Below, piece after piece: positions 1-11,453 of a stretch of DNA of 64,000 nt; the first letter of the stretch is position 1, and each line of letters opens with the position of its first letter. The notes below the pieces were generated by a model that saw only the letters and a program-made list of their open reading frames with translations, had not been told where the DNA came from and did no database searches. The stretch comes from Piper betle (lineage: Eukaryota; Streptophyta; Magnoliopsida; Piperales; Piperaceae): positions 43,046 through 107,045 of the forward strand of contig JAURVB010013320.1 in NCBI GenBank assembly GCA_033002965.1. The letters are read 5' to 3'. The position numbers and the translations under genes were made by a program.

Positions 1-2129
1 CAGTGGTCGGAATCCACCAGCTGTCACCACCACCACCTCCGCCTTGAAGGGACCTTCCTATCCCGATAGGTGGCTACCTCAGTCACGTTGTCGTTGGCAT
101 TCCCCGGCAACAAGCACTGCCAACCCTTTACTCGGCCCGTTTACCCAGCTGCTCGTGTCGCGTCCGCCTGGTCACCCATGTGTCTGCCTGGCCACCCCAG
201 TGTCCGCCTGGCCATGCCGAGACCACCAGGTGTTCATGTCCATGTTCAGTCCAACCCCTTGTCAAGTCCGCCAAGTCAACCCAGCCCATTTTCCAGCCAA
301 CCTAGACCGGATTGGTTTAGCCCATTCAGTTTGGTCTGGTTCAGCTTGGTTAGGTTCGATTCAACTCATTTTTGGATCGTTTTTTGTCCGTTCTTTCACC
401 GTTTTCTGTAATTCGAAAGCCTCTATATTAGTTTATATGAATATTCACATAATTTAGTATTTTTGCGATTTATAATCATTTTTCTTCATTTATTGCTTTA
501 TTTATTTATTTATTTATTATTATTCATTTCATATGATTCATGTATTAATTGATTATAATGCATGTTTATATGATTTCTTATTATTATTAATGATATATTT
601 ACTTATGAATATTATTTGTATTTATGTGTACTAAACTGTGTGTGTGTGTATACATATATGTGTATTTATTTATTTATCTATTTGTTTGTTCTTGTGTGCG
701 TGTGTCATTATTTATTTGTATTAATTATGTATTCGATATTGGATAATGATGATATTAATATTATTCATGAGCAATGAATATTAACTATTTATTTGTTTAT
801 TTATTGAATTAATATTTAATTATTTATTAATTATCTATATGTTTACTAATACGAGTACATATGATATTTACTCGTGTTTGCATGTGTATTTATATAGTAT
901 AATTATATTATTATTTTATGATTAGAGTATTATTTATGTTCATGTATTTATTATTTATCTAATTATCTATGAGTGTATTCCCTTGTTTATTTATTTATTT
1001 ATTTATTATTTATTATTATGTCTAGATTTGCATGCCACATGCTTAGTTATAGGTTTGTTAGCATTGTTTTCCTTATTAGCATGTATTGATGATATGAGCA
1101 CACACCACGAGCATGCATCATATAGAGATGTTAGTAGTTTACTTAGCAATGGATTTTGATATAGGTTACGGAGTCCGAGCTTGCCGTAGATGTGATGATG
1201 CGCTTGGAGCTTGGACCGTAGGACTCTCCTTCTCTCCTTGACTCCTTGCATATCAAGTTTAATCGTGTTTTGTACATAGGACGACATCGGTGGCATTTTA
1301 TTGCATCCCTCCGATGCCGGCCATTTAGTTGTGTTTTCTACACATGTTTAATAAAACAACAAGGATGAGGTCCCTTGTTGGTTTTTAAACTGAATCTCCA
1401 GAAATATATCATACAAGCCTCTTTCTTAAGCCTATTCTATAAGTGCATGCATTTTTAGGGATTTCACGAATAAGAAAATAAGTGGTACGGAGATAAGTAT
1501 GGGCCGCACTTATACTCCTTCAAACCATGAGGTAGTGCGGTATATAATGGTACTGCATACTGCAGCACATTTTCGGAATTTGTGGTACTAACACAACTAT
1601 TTCTTTTGCTAATTGAGTACCATGGCGGGTGATATGGAAGATGTGAGGGCATAAGCGTTGTATGTATAAATATGATTATGAGCCACGCATAGAAGCCGAC
1701 ACTTGTTTAAGTATGTTTGCTTATCGGCCAGTGTAAGGTATTCTTGAAAATTAATAAGTTTTCGTGGGTAATGGAATACCCATTTGCCAATTTGTATTTG
1801 TTATTTTTTGGACCAGTAACATTTATTACTGACTTTTTTCATATAATATATGTACCTCTTGCAATCTTCGGTTGACTTTGGTGGGAGGATAGATAAATGC
1901 TACACATACTTAAGCTCAACGCAATTATTTACTTCCTTACTTTTATTTATGTATGATGCATTTTGACGTCTATTTAATGGATGGTGCCTTCCTTTCTCTT
2001 GACACCAACAAGGTTGTTTTGATCTATTATATAGATCGAGTCTTACCGACAAACAACTTTAAACATGACTCGACTTGATCATAACATTTCTGATTCACTT
2101 CTTGAGTGAACCGAAATTGGGGTGTTACA
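1..2129 (+). mobile_element. LTR X1, partial (left end outside window)
   Basis: This is the right-hand two thirds of an LTR of about 3.1 kb, ending in GGTGTTACA. It aligns by eye with X2 (about 3100-8102), reverse copy X3 (17211-22987) and reverse copy X4 (27782-30524). Shared landmarks are a GC-rich start, a long TTTA-rich tract, a segment near 1080 with 'cacaccacgagcatgcat', and the terminal 'gaaattggggtgttaca'. There is no coding region. It abuts X2 exactly where X2 lacks its first hundred or so bases, so X1 probably inserted near the start of X2, but the other half lies off-window and no TSD can be tested. Confidence 0.75.
470..1010. repeat. TTTA-rich low-complexity tract in LTR X1
   Basis: Irregular TTTA/TTA runs make up most of this stretch. 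The same tract recurs at the equivalent place in X2 (about 6480-6990) and, as TAAA runs on the plus strand, in X3 (about 18340-18880) and X4 (about 28590-29060). It is therefore part of the X LTR rather than an independent microsatellite. Confidence 0.75.
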
Positions 2130-3324
2130 GGACTAGTTTTCAGAGTACGAGTATGGGCTCAGATAGCCATATGAGCATGTTATAGTGGTCGAGTATGCCC
2201 GACATGCCGATGATAAGGGCACGAGTTATTAGTGTATACTGAGGTATACAGATTTGTTTATATACGTTAGCCAGGGTTTTAGGCCTAGATCTAGGTCGTT
2301 GCATAGTTTAGTATATGTTTTGAATTTTCCGAGTATCTCATTGCATGCACATAGTGATTTCCAGCGGATTTCCAGCCGATAAGCAAACATACTTAAACAA
2401 GCTAGCTTGATTGAGTTGCAGATTTTTATTAGATTGAGTTCATGGTTCGAGGCTTATTTAGCCTTCTTATCTAGATTCCCACCTATAGAGTCACTTTTAA
2501 GACTCAAGTCAGTTTTGACTTTGGACGGTCTCGATCTGAGCTTTCCATTCGTGTGTGTGTGTGTGTGTGTATTACACATACCCATAGTTGGGCCCCACTA
2601 GGCTACTAAGTTGTTGTACACTCATATCATGCCACATGGCAAAATCTGAGTTGTCCACTCGAACCTAGCATTCTCAATTTGACTTCCAATGATTTCCCAC
2701 ATTTTCAGAGCTTTACACCCATATTGCCGCTGCCATTTTTCGCTTGTCGCTGGCAAGTCTCAATCTCTCCCCTAGACACTAGACCAGAACCCCCACGACT
2801 GCCTCATAGCTGACTATCAATTCGTACCCACGATCCCTACCAACACAACCCCAGTTGCCGCCGCTGATGGCATTTTCTTAGTTGGTTTCCACTGCCATAT
2901 GTTCAGGCCATTTTCCAACTCTAGCGATTGTCCTCCAGCGAAGCCGACTAGCCCAAAAGCTTCACCTTTCTGAGATCTTCATTATGAGACCACCCACAAC
3001 CATCGCCGCGGCCGCGATCACGGCTGTCAACACCACCGCACCTGACGGCGATTCCGTGCCTTTCCGACAGATTTCCAGCCAGCCACCAGCCGAACTTTGC
3101 TGGCCGCCACCACCATCATAATCCTCGTCGCATTTGTCGTCAATCCCGACTAGTGGTGACCCCAGTCACGCTGCCGTCGGTGTTTTCTAGCGACAGACAC
3201 TGTTGCCACTCATCGAGACCGTTTACCGGTTGTGAAGGATCCCGTCCACCTGGCCGTGCCCGAATCCACCAATCCAAGCCTATGTATGTGTCCATCAGTC
3301 CAAACCAGTCCAGCCGACCCAGCC
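2130..3324 (+). mobile_element. LTR X2, left segment
   Basis: This is the left part of an X-family LTR and continues at 6300 after the nested Z1. It matches the reverse complement of X3 around 21885-22900, including the 'aggcctagatctagg' landmark at about 2281-2298. It lacks the first hundred or so bases expected from X3 and X4 (start TGTAAAACC). It holds a TG microsatellite at about 2551-2570 and a GC-rich block at 2700-3290 in which open frames look fortuitous. The five bases CAGCC at 3320-3324 are repeated at 6300-6304. Confidence 0.8.
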
Positions 3325-3510
3325 TGTAAAGACTGTGGAAAAAAAATTTTAATATATTCGACTCGGGCAGGGAGGGATCGAATGTTAGAGAATTAATATT
3401 AATTATATTATATTCTCTACCCGGTTAAATATTTTATTCTTTACCCGGTTAACCGGTTAAAGGAATTAAATACGGGGGTTGGTATTTCCACAAACCCTAG
3501 CCATCATTTC

Positions 3511-3520
3511 ATTTATAAAG
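3511..3520 (+). promoter_or_regulatory. Probable TATA box of LTR Z1
   Basis: The motif ATTTATAAAG lies just after 'accctagcc.tcatttca', a context also found upstream of the matching TATA motifs in Z2 (52851) and Y1 (8961). A pyrimidine-rich probable start region follows about 30 bases downstream. Promoter activity is inferred from position and conservation only. Confidence 0.6.
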
Positions 3521-3594
3521 GACGCCCTCCACCCTAGCCTTCATTCGCATTCTCTTCTCCTCTTCATTGCCAGCGTGTCTTCTTCCTCGCTTAG

Positions 3595-5079
3595 GTATTC
3601 TTCCTATCTCCCTCTTCTTAATTTTTTTGCATGCATATTTTAATAATAAACTTTATAATCGTGAGGATTAAAGTTTAAAATCAACAAAAAAAGAAACTAA
3701 AAAAAAATTTTAAACATTAATTCGGCCGACGAGTCCCCTGTTTCGGCGAGATGGGGAGGCACAGGCAAAGTCGCCGGGAAACGGTGGCAAGGGTCGTTCC
3801 GACATCGAAAGATGATCCTACCTTCTTCGTCGATCAGTGTAGGGTCGATCTCACGTGTGTGGATGTCGGCCTGGGGTGGTAAATGGCCAAAAGCAGTAGC
3901 AGCGGCAAAAACAGGGGCGACGGCAGTTGAGGAAGAAATCCGGCCGTCCTGGGTGGCGACGGGTTCCAATATGGGCGGGGAAGGTAGATAGGTGGTCGAG
4001 GGTGACGAGGTGACCATCCAATTGAGGCGGCGACGCTCGCCGGCGGTGGAATTGCCGACGTGAGCGCGCCGCTAGGAAGGCGATGGGGGCGTCACCGCGG
4101 CTGGAAGATGGCCGGAGTTGGCCTGGGTGACACCGCAAGGGCAGGGCAGGCCTGGTCGACAATGATTGAGGGCGGCCGGAGGTGGTCGGCGGCGGCGGTG
4201 GCTAGAGCGCACCTGGAGTCGGGAACAGAGCTCGCCGAGGAAGAAGAAGAAGAAGGGCGGTGGCAATTCTGTAAATACTGGTTGACTTGATACCGACTCG
4301 AGTTAAAAATAATACAAACTCATAATAAATTTTAAAAAAAAATTATTTTAATAGGTTATAGAGTAAAGTTACTAAACTAATTAGTTATTGGATGAAGTCG
4401 ACATGGACATAAATAATAAAAAAATACAGTAATGAGAAACTGTCGATAATTAATCGGCATAATAAAAACGATTAAATTAAATCGGACGGTTATAAATGAT
4501 TAATAAATAAAGATGTTACCTTTACCATATTAAATTTAATACTAGGTAAATAAAGTGATTATTTTAATAACGAGTCAGTAATGTAGAAAATAGGTTATTA
4601 AACTATAGTCGGGTAGCAATCACTCACGTCGAACCTAAATAACATAATGGAAATAAATAAAGTTCGAAACTTAATAGAGTCAAATAATTTAAAATAATTG
4701 TATTAATAATATTTATGAATTAAAATAATACAAATTATTTTAAATAATTTAATTGAACAACTTAATTAATTAAATTGTTGTAAGTAATAGTAGCGATTAA
4801 AAAAATTATAATCGAAGGAAAATATACTAATAATAGTAATTAAATATTTGTGTATAAGTTGAAAATTATTTTATTATTTGTTAGTTGTTAATTATGATCT
4901 AGATTATTAATGTAAAGTAGGATTTAAATGATTATGTCACATGAATAGTGAAATTTTAATATTGTTGAAATTTAATAGTGATATATATATATATATATAT
5001 ATGTATATTAATTATTTAGTTGCATGCATTTCTACTCGAATAAAATTATACTTATGTATAATTTTATGTCCTCATTCAG
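3595..5079 (+). other. Possible leader intron in LTR Z1
   Basis: A donor-like CTTAG|GTATTC at 3595 follows the predicted transcript start, and an acceptor-like CCTCATTCAG ends at 5079. The interval carries a GC-rich block (about 3720-4270) and an AT-rich tail. The same two boundary motifs occur at matching places in Z2 (52924 and 54506) and Y1 (9038 and 10049). That parallel suggests a spliced leader, but nothing here proves splicing. Confidence 0.3.
5042..5065. other. Conserved 24-nt hairpin in LTR Z1
   Basis: Two perfect 10-nt arms, AAAATTATAC and GTATAATTTT, flank the loop TTAT. The same hairpin is present in Y1 (10012-10035, loop TAAT), Z2 5' LTR (54469-54492), Z2 3' LTR (63376-63399) and, with one arm change, Y2 (about 20444-20467). 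The flanks are much less conserved than the hairpin. Confidence 0.75.
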
Positions 5080-5269
5080 ATTAAGATCATTGGTCGCAGC
5101 TACAAGTTCGAAATATCCAGGTCCGTATAATTATTTAAAATGTTGTATTTTCCCTTGTAGATAACCTAGTCAGCCTGAGCCTAGATTCGACCACCATACA
5201 CTGAGTGCAACTGGGGTCAAGGAATTGACTCAGTCTGACATGGGCTATGCCCTTCATAATCAAATAATA

Positions 5270-5835
5270 GACATGATGGATTGACCCATCAGCCAATAAA
5301 TTTGACATGGTGGATTGGACTCGCCAGCCAATTACGGACATGGTGGATTGGACCCACCAGCTGATAACAGACATGATGGATTGGACTCGCCAGCTGGTAA
5401 TGGACATGATGGACTGACCCATCAGCCAATAAATTGGACATGGCAGATTGGACTCGCCAGCCAATTACGGACATGGTGGATTGGACCCACCAGCCGATAA
5501 TGGACATGTTGGCTTGGACTCGCCAGCCGGTAATGGACATGATGGACTGACCCATCAGCCAATAAATTGGACATGGCAGATTGGACTCGCCAGCCAATTA
5601 TGGACATGGTGGACTGACCTATCAGCCAATAGATGGACATGGTAGACTGACCCATCAGCCAACTAATGGACAGGGTGGATTGGACTCACCAGCCGATAAC
5701 AAACATGGCGGATTGGACTCGCTAGCTGGTAACGTACATGATAGACTAACCCATCACCCAATAGATGGACATGGTGGACTGACCCATCAGCCAACTAATG
5801 GACATGGTGGATTGAACCATCAGCTAATAAATAGT
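5270..5835. repeat. Minisatellite array in LTR Z1, 133-bp higher-order unit
   Basis: Subunits of about 27 bp follow the pattern 'gacatggtggattggactc' plus 'gccagcc'. Five subunits form a 133-bp higher-order unit, seen from the recurrence of 'tgacccatcagccaat' at 5282, 5415 and 5548. After about 5600 the order becomes irregular. Long open frames on both strands here are a by-product of the repeat and are not genes. Confidence 0.9.
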
Positions 5836-6299
5836 CACGTTGGAATGGTCACAAGTGCCAATATTATAGATAATGATAGGGAGTTTGTGGACTTGTTTTA
5901 TTTAATTATACGGCTTAGTGGTTAATCACTAACGCGGAATTGCCTTCATAGGTTAGCAGCTAGACCTAAAGACTAAGAGACGATAGGGTGGTTTTTCTAC
6001 CAACGCAGGTGGTGAACGGTTAATAAGTGGAGTTCTCTTTTTACTTTTCTTGTGTTATAAATGTGGCTATGGGAAACGGTCCAAGACTGTGGGATAATTA
6101 CTTCATGCATTGTCATTTGAAAATAAGTTCTTTTAAGTTAGAAATGCTAGACTTATTTGCTTCATATTATTCATATAACCTTTTAAGTAACGGCTAATCC
6201 GGTTAGGATTTGTTGTTGTAGGGTTGGTTTTTGTTAAATTTTGAGTAACACCCTGCCAGCAAGGCCCACAATATCGTGAAAAAATGGCAGGTCATTACA

Positions 6300-8102
6300 C
6301 AGCCCAGCAGTTTACTTAATCCAGACCAAGTTGACTTGGCCAAATTTTGTTTGGTTCAGCTCGGTTAAATCCAATTCAGTCATTTTTAGACTATTTTCGT
6401 TCGTTTTTGCACCATTTTTGGTAATTCGAGAGCCTCTATGTTAGTTGTGTTGCATATTCACATGATTTAGCATGATTGGATGTTATGATTATTTTTATTT
6501 ATTTATTTATTTTATTTATTTATTTATTTATCATTATTATTTATTTATTTCTAATTATATGTTATCATATTTGATGATTGTTTACATCATTATTTGTTAT
6601 TATTAATATTATATTTACTTATGAATATTAGTCTTATTATGTTTAGTTAATTGTATATATTTACTTATTTATTTATTTGTTCATTATGTTTATGTTATTA
6701 TTTATTTGTATTTAATTATGTATTCTTGTATTGTATGACAATGATATTATTAATATTCATGATTAATGAGTATTAACTAATCATTTGTTTATTTATTGAT
6801 TTTTATATTTACTAGCACAAGTATATGTTGATATTTACTCATGTTTACCCATATATTTATAATAGTATAATTATATTATTCATTTATGATTAAAGTACTG
6901 TTCTTGTTTATGTATTTATTATTTATCTAATTATCTATGAGTACATTTTCATGTATATTTATTTAATTATTATTTCATATTATTATGTCTTGATTTTTGC
7001 GCCACAAGTTTAGTTATAGGTTTGTTAGCAATGTTTTCTTTATTATGATGTAATGATGATATAAGCACACACCACGAGCATGCATTATATATAAGTGTTA
7101 GTATTTTACTTAGTAGTGGGTTCTGATGTAGGTTTTGAAGTCCGAGCTCGCTTCAGATGTGCAGATACGCTTGGAGCTTGGACCACAGGTCTGAATGACT
7201 CTCCCTCTCTGCTTGACTCCATTCGTGTCCAGTTTAATCGTGCTTTTGATGTAGGACGACTTCAGTAGTGTTTTATCGGATCCCTTCGATGTTGGGCCAT
7301 TTAGCTATGTTTTCCACACATGTTTAATAAAACTGTAAGGATGAGATGCCTTGTTAGTTTTTAAACTGAAGCTCCAAAAATATATGATACAAGCCCCTTT
7401 CCTAAGCCTATTATATGAGTACGCACATTTTTATGGATTTCACGGATAAGAGAGTGAGCGGTATGAAGATATGTATGAATCTCATTAGTACTTCTTCAAA
7501 CCCTGAGGTAGTGCAGTGTATGAGGGTACTACGTAATGCAACACATTTCCGAATGTGTGGCACTAACTTAACTATTCCTTTTTCCACTCGAATACCGTGG
7601 CGGGTGAACTATGTAAGATCTGATGGTGTAAGTGTATTATGTATGAATATTAACATTAGCTGTGTCTGCGAGCCAGCACTTGCTTAAGTATGTCTGCTTA
7701 CCACCTAGTGTGAGGCAATCTTGAAGTTTCATAAGTTTTCATGGGTAATGGAATACCCATTTGCTAGATTGTATTAGTTATTTTTCGTATATGTAACACT
7801 CGTTACTGACGTTTTTCATTTAATATATGTAAGTCTTGCAAATCATGAGTCAACTTTGGCGGAAGCAAAGATAAACATTACACACACTTGAGCTCAACAC
7901 ATTTGTTTATTTTCTTACTTTATTAATATTCGATGTGTTTTGACGCATATTTAACAATGTCTTCCATTCTAATGACACCAAGCGGGTTGTTTCGCTTTAT
8001 TTTATCGATTGAGTCTTACAAGCCAATAATTTTAAACATGACTTGACTTGATCTTGACATTTTTTATTCGGTTCTTAGGTGAACCAAAATTGAGGTGTTA
8101 CA
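6300..8102 (+). mobile_element. LTR X2, right segment
   Basis: X2 resumes here after Z1; the first five bases, CAGCC, are the right copy of the Z1 TSD. The segment carries the TTTA-rich tract (about 6480-6990), the 'cacaccacgagcatgca' landmark near 7065 and the terminal GAGGTGTTACA ending at 8102. Together the two X2 parts give about 3.0 kb, close to the roughly 3.14 kb of X3. There is no supportable coding region. Confidence 0.8.
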
Positions 8103-8598
8103 AGATCTTTTCCCTCCTTTTCTTTTTAAATTTTAAATCCCAACACACCTCATTAGGTGTGGCACCCATGCCTATGACATCACCTAACCAATCACCCTCT
8201 TTTTTGTAAAGCCCCACCCTCATCCTCTCACCTTTCCACTCCACTCACCTTCAACGTCCCTCTCCTTCTCCCAACCTTCTTCTCCACTCTTTGAGCTCTC
8301 TCCATCCTTCCTTGGCCTTCCAAGATGTTCTTCTTTCATGGGTTGAAGGACTTGGAGTGGGAAAACTCCAAGTGGCCTCCCCTTGAACCATTAAAGGTTT
8401 GTCCTTTCCCCAGTTTTGGTTGATAATTCTTGTTTGGGTTTCTATTTTGTGTATGGATTTTATTTTTTGCATTTTTATTACATTTTTTACTTGAAGATAT
8501 GCCTCATAAAGAATTTTGAAAGTTTCTTCATTTTGTTATCATGTGTAGATAAATAGTTATGATTTTTGTATCATCTTTGTGTCCTGATCTACACATGT
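8103..8598. other. Older sequence left of Y1, unclassified
   Basis: This stretch is not X or Y sequence. It contains the small inverted repeat ACACCT-CATT-AGGTGT near 8147-8162 and a 19-bp word, ATGCCTATGACATCACCTA (8168-8186), which recurs on the reverse strand at 52243-52261. A pyrimidine-rich region follows, then non-coding AT-rich DNA. It probably belongs to an older LTR or similar repeat that Y1 split; the matching right side is 16416-17210. Confidence 0.5.
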
Positions 8599-8960
8599 TA
8601 TAAAGACCCGGAAAAATAATAATAATAATAATAATAATAAGAATAATAACGTTCGACGCAGTGGGATCAAACATGGAAAATTTTTAATTTTTTTTCATTT
8701 AAATGGAAAAAAAATCGTTAGCTGGTTAAGTATGAATTACCTGGTGAATTGAAAAGTAATTTTTAACCGGATAATTCTAGTTGAATCGATCGAGTCGACT
8801 ACACTATTTAACCATTTAACCATTTAAGTTAACCATACCATGTACCCATTTAACAGGTTAAGTGAAATGGTTAAGTGAACCATGTCAATTACCCAATCAC
8901 CTGGTTAAAGGAATTACGGTGAAGGGGTGCTTCCACGTACCCTAGCCGTCATTTTATTTC

Positions 8961-8970
8961 ATTATAAAAT
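8961..8970 (+). promoter_or_regulatory. Probable TATA box of Y1 5' LTR
   Basis: ATTATAAAAT follows 'accctagccgtcatttta', as in the Z LTRs. A reverse-strand equivalent exists in Y2 (about 21505-21520). The predicted transcript start would lie more than 2 kb upstream of the PBS, giving an unusually long leader. Confidence 0.55.
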
Positions 8971-9181
8971 GAGAAGGGGAGGGTGTCATCTGCATTTTTC
9001 CTCCTCAGACAGACGCCGGATTTCCTCCTTCGCTCGGGTAATTTTCTTTCCTTTCTTTTTCTTTTGTTGCATGCATACACATGTTGCATAAATCATAAAC
9101 ATGATAAACATAAGAATTAAATGAGAAATCAACAAGGGAAGAAGAAAACCAGGAGGACGTCCTGCTGTTTTCCAGCAGCAA

Positions 9182-9209
9182 CCACACCATGTTTCCTTCC
9201 ATGGTGTGG
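9182..9209. other. Hairpin in the GC-rich block of Y1
   Basis: The arms CCACACCATG (9182-9191) and CATGGTGTGG (9200-9209) are perfect reverse complements around an 8-nt loop. The Y2 counterpart has changed bases in the arms, so conservation is weaker than for the 10012-10035 hairpin. Confidence 0.5.
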
Positions 9210-10239
9210 GGTTGACGTGCTGGAGGTGGGAATTGCTCCCGACGGTGATGCTGGCCGGATGGAGTCACCTTGGAGGGCCAAAACAGCCCGTCGAGGAGGC
9301 ACGCAGGCCTGAAATCCGAGGGGAGAACAGGTCGGTGTTGGTGTGGTGGTGCAGCCATGCTTGTTGGGGCGCCGCCGTGGTGGTGCTAGAGGGTCGTCGT
9401 CATGGTGGTGCTAGAGGTCGTCGTCATGGTGGTGCAAGGGGAGCTGCCATGGGTCTGGTCGGGTGCTGTTTATGTGGCCGACTAGGGTAGTCGCCATGGG
9501 TCATGGGCTGATTATGTGACCGACATAGAGTCACCATGGTAAGGTCGGGGTTGCTAATTGGGTGGCCGGAATGGGGTTGCCAAGGACTGGTTGAGGGTTG
9601 CCATCTGGTGGCCAAGTTGGAGACGCCATAACAGCGAATGGAGGCCGCCACGTTACTGGTTGGTCGCCATGCATGGTGAAAATACCGGCTTTCACTGGTT
9701 GACCACAATAAAGTTGGGAGCTTTAGGGTCGTTAAATGAATTGTTAAAGTAGAATGGCAACCAGGTAAATATGGGAGAACTCGATGCGGTCGAGTTAGAA
9801 TATAAAGTAAATACAAAAGAATTAAGTATGGGACATGTTAATAATTAAATTATCAACTAGTTAATGGGGATTTGGATGGGGATAATTAATAATTAATTAT
9901 CATCAGAATTGATGAAAATTTAATAAATAATGAAGAGTAACATGAACTAATTACATCATTTAAAAATTGATAGTATATTAGTCATGTAGTTGCATATAGG
10001 TTCATGCAAATAAAATTATACTAATGTATAATTTTATGCCCTCATTCAGATTAGGGTTAGCGGGTCACAGTCAGACGACTAGGTAGAACATCGTACTTTC
10101 CTTGTTGGTAGCCTAGGTCGGCCTGAGCCCAGATTCGACCACCATGCACCTAGTGCAACCGGGGTCAAAGAATTGATTCAGTCCGACACGGGGTCGTATT
10201 ATATGCGTAAATTGTGTAATGCATCGACATTGTTTTGGA

Positions 10240-10705
10240 GTAGTGATAGCCGCCCCATAAAAAGGCTACGACCGGGGTTAGTGAGGCACAGTGATTCCTC
10301 CATCGCACTGGAGTGCAGTGATAGCCTCCCCATAAAAAGGCTACGGCCGGGTGTGTGAGGCACTGGCACTAGAATTGGCAGTAAGAGCTTCCCCACAAAG
10401 GGGGCATAGCAATCATCTGAGTGCAGTGATAGCCTCCCCATAAAATGGCTATGGCCTGGGTGTACAAGGCACTAGCACTAGAGTGGAATGATAACCTCCC
10501 CATAAAAAGGCTACGGCCGGGGTGTGTGAGGCACTGGTACTAGAGTTGGCAGTGAGAGCTTCCCCACAAACGGGGCGTAGCAATCACCTGAGTACAGTGA
10601 TAGCTTCCCCACAAAAAGGCTACGGCCGGGGTGTGCGAGGCACTGGCATTAGATATGGTAGTGGTAGCCTCCCCACAAAAGGACTACAACCGGGGTGTGC
10701 AGATC
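10240..10705. repeat. Tandem repeat array in Y1 5' LTR
   Basis: Units start with 'gtgatagcctccccataaaa' followed by 'ggctacggccgggg', then alternate with 'gagcttccccacaaa'-type units. Starts of the first motif fall near 10242, 10317, 10426, 10488, 10597 and 10659, giving spacings of about 62, 75 and 109 bp. Y2 carries the same array in reverse (about 19640-20215). Confidence 0.88.
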
Positions 10706-11089
10706 ATAGCGGATACTTCCTCGGCATTGTTTTGGAGTATAGCGGAATCGCTCCACCGTATATTAAAAAGAACATAGGGAATAGTGGAATGTACTTGACT
10801 TGTTTTATCTATTATACTACTTAGTGTTGTAATCACTAACGTGGAATTGCCTCCGTAAGTGTGCAGATACTAAATTAGGTGATTGACAACTAGAGCATGG
10901 AGCAAAATAAATATGGGGACTCCCTTTTTTATTTATTTGAGAAATAAGTGTGGCTACTTGAAAACGGTCCAAGACTGTGGGATCTTTATATATGTTTTTG
11001 TTACAAATGCTAGACATATTTGCTAAATTGTGAGTAACACCTAGCCAGCTAGGCCCACAATGTTGTGAGGAATGGCGGGTCGTTACAGG

Positions 11090-11102
11090 TGGTATCAGAG
11101 CC
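11090..11102 (+). other. Primer-binding site of Y1
   Basis: TGGTATCAGAGCC begins 2 nt after the 5' LTR end. This is the standard plant PBS matching the 3' end of initiator tRNA-Met, used to prime minus-strand DNA synthesis. Confidence 0.9.
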
Positions 11103-11130
11103 AAGTTTCCAAAAGCTCACATCTTATGAC

Positions 11131-11453
11131 TCAAGTACCTTTTTGAAGAGTCCAATACTTATCTTTCTCCAATGGGGTATGTTATTAGTGAAATAGCGGA
11201 CTCACTAGCAAACCTAAGTGATCAAAAAAAAATTTAATGAACCATAACGGAATAAATTTTAGATGGCAGGCACCCGAAGGAAGTCGAGCCACTCAAGTAC
11301 CTTGTTGAAGAGTCCAATACTTATCTTTCTCCAATGGGGTATGTTATCAGTGAATTAGTGGACTCACTAGCAAACCTAAGTGATCAAAAAAAAAAAATTA
11401 ATGAACCATAACGGAATAAATTTTAGATGGCAGGCACTCGAAAGAAGTCGAGC
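11131..11453 (+). repeat. 162-bp tandem duplication across the Y1 gag start
   Basis: The segment starting 'tcaagtacct' at 11131 is repeated from 11293 with few differences and includes the gag start region 'agatggcaggcac'. As a result two candidate gag ATGs exist, at 11263 and 11427. The first frame runs into the second copy rather than into gag. Confidence 0.85.

Larger units (their letters stand above)
3325..6299 (+). mobile_element. Solo LTR Z1 (Ty3/gypsy, Tekay-like)
   Basis: This 2975-bp LTR starts TGTAAAGACT and ends GTCATTACA. It is flanked by a perfect 5-bp TSD, CAGCC (3320-3324 and 6300-6304), with X2 resuming on the far side. No internal region is present, so it is a solo LTR, the usual product of LTR-LTR recombination. 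It is recognisable as the family of Z2 (52664-63439) from the 'ggatcgaatgttagagaatt' segment and the GC-rich block after it. The clade assignment rests on the Z2 coding region, not on this copy. Confidence 0.9.
8599..11087 (+). repeat. 5' LTR of Y1
   Basis: This 2489-bp LTR begins T(A)TAAAGACCCGG and ends GGGTCGTTACA, immediately before the PBS. An ATA/AAT microsatellite lies at about 8618-8650, then a TATA motif, a donor-like site at 9038, a GC-rich block (about 9150-9680), the conserved hairpin (10012-10035), an acceptor-like site ending at 10049 and the 10240-10705 repeat array. The segment at about 10095-10195, from 'cctaggtcggcctgagccc' onward, is shared with the Z LTRs, so the two families have common modules. 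Confidence 0.9.

Noticed and set aside
2407..2601. A 64-codon frame with a TG-microsatellite-encoded tail
   Set aside because: It lies inside LTR X2, is short, and its end is made by the dinucleotide repeat.
5135..5925. Long overlapping open frames on both strands with repeated peptides
   Set aside because: They are translations of the Z1 minisatellite, whose subunit lengths happen to keep frames open; there is no start context or conserved domain.
10240..10705. Regularly spaced direct repeats resembling a CRISPR array
   Set aside because: The units are tandem variants without unique spacers, lie inside a plant LTR, and recur in Y2; no cas genes are present.
11090..11102. tRNA-like sequence after LTR ends
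   Set aside because: Only the 13-nt primer-binding match to tRNA-Met is present here, at 39711 and at 59457; there is no cloverleaf, so no tRNA gene.
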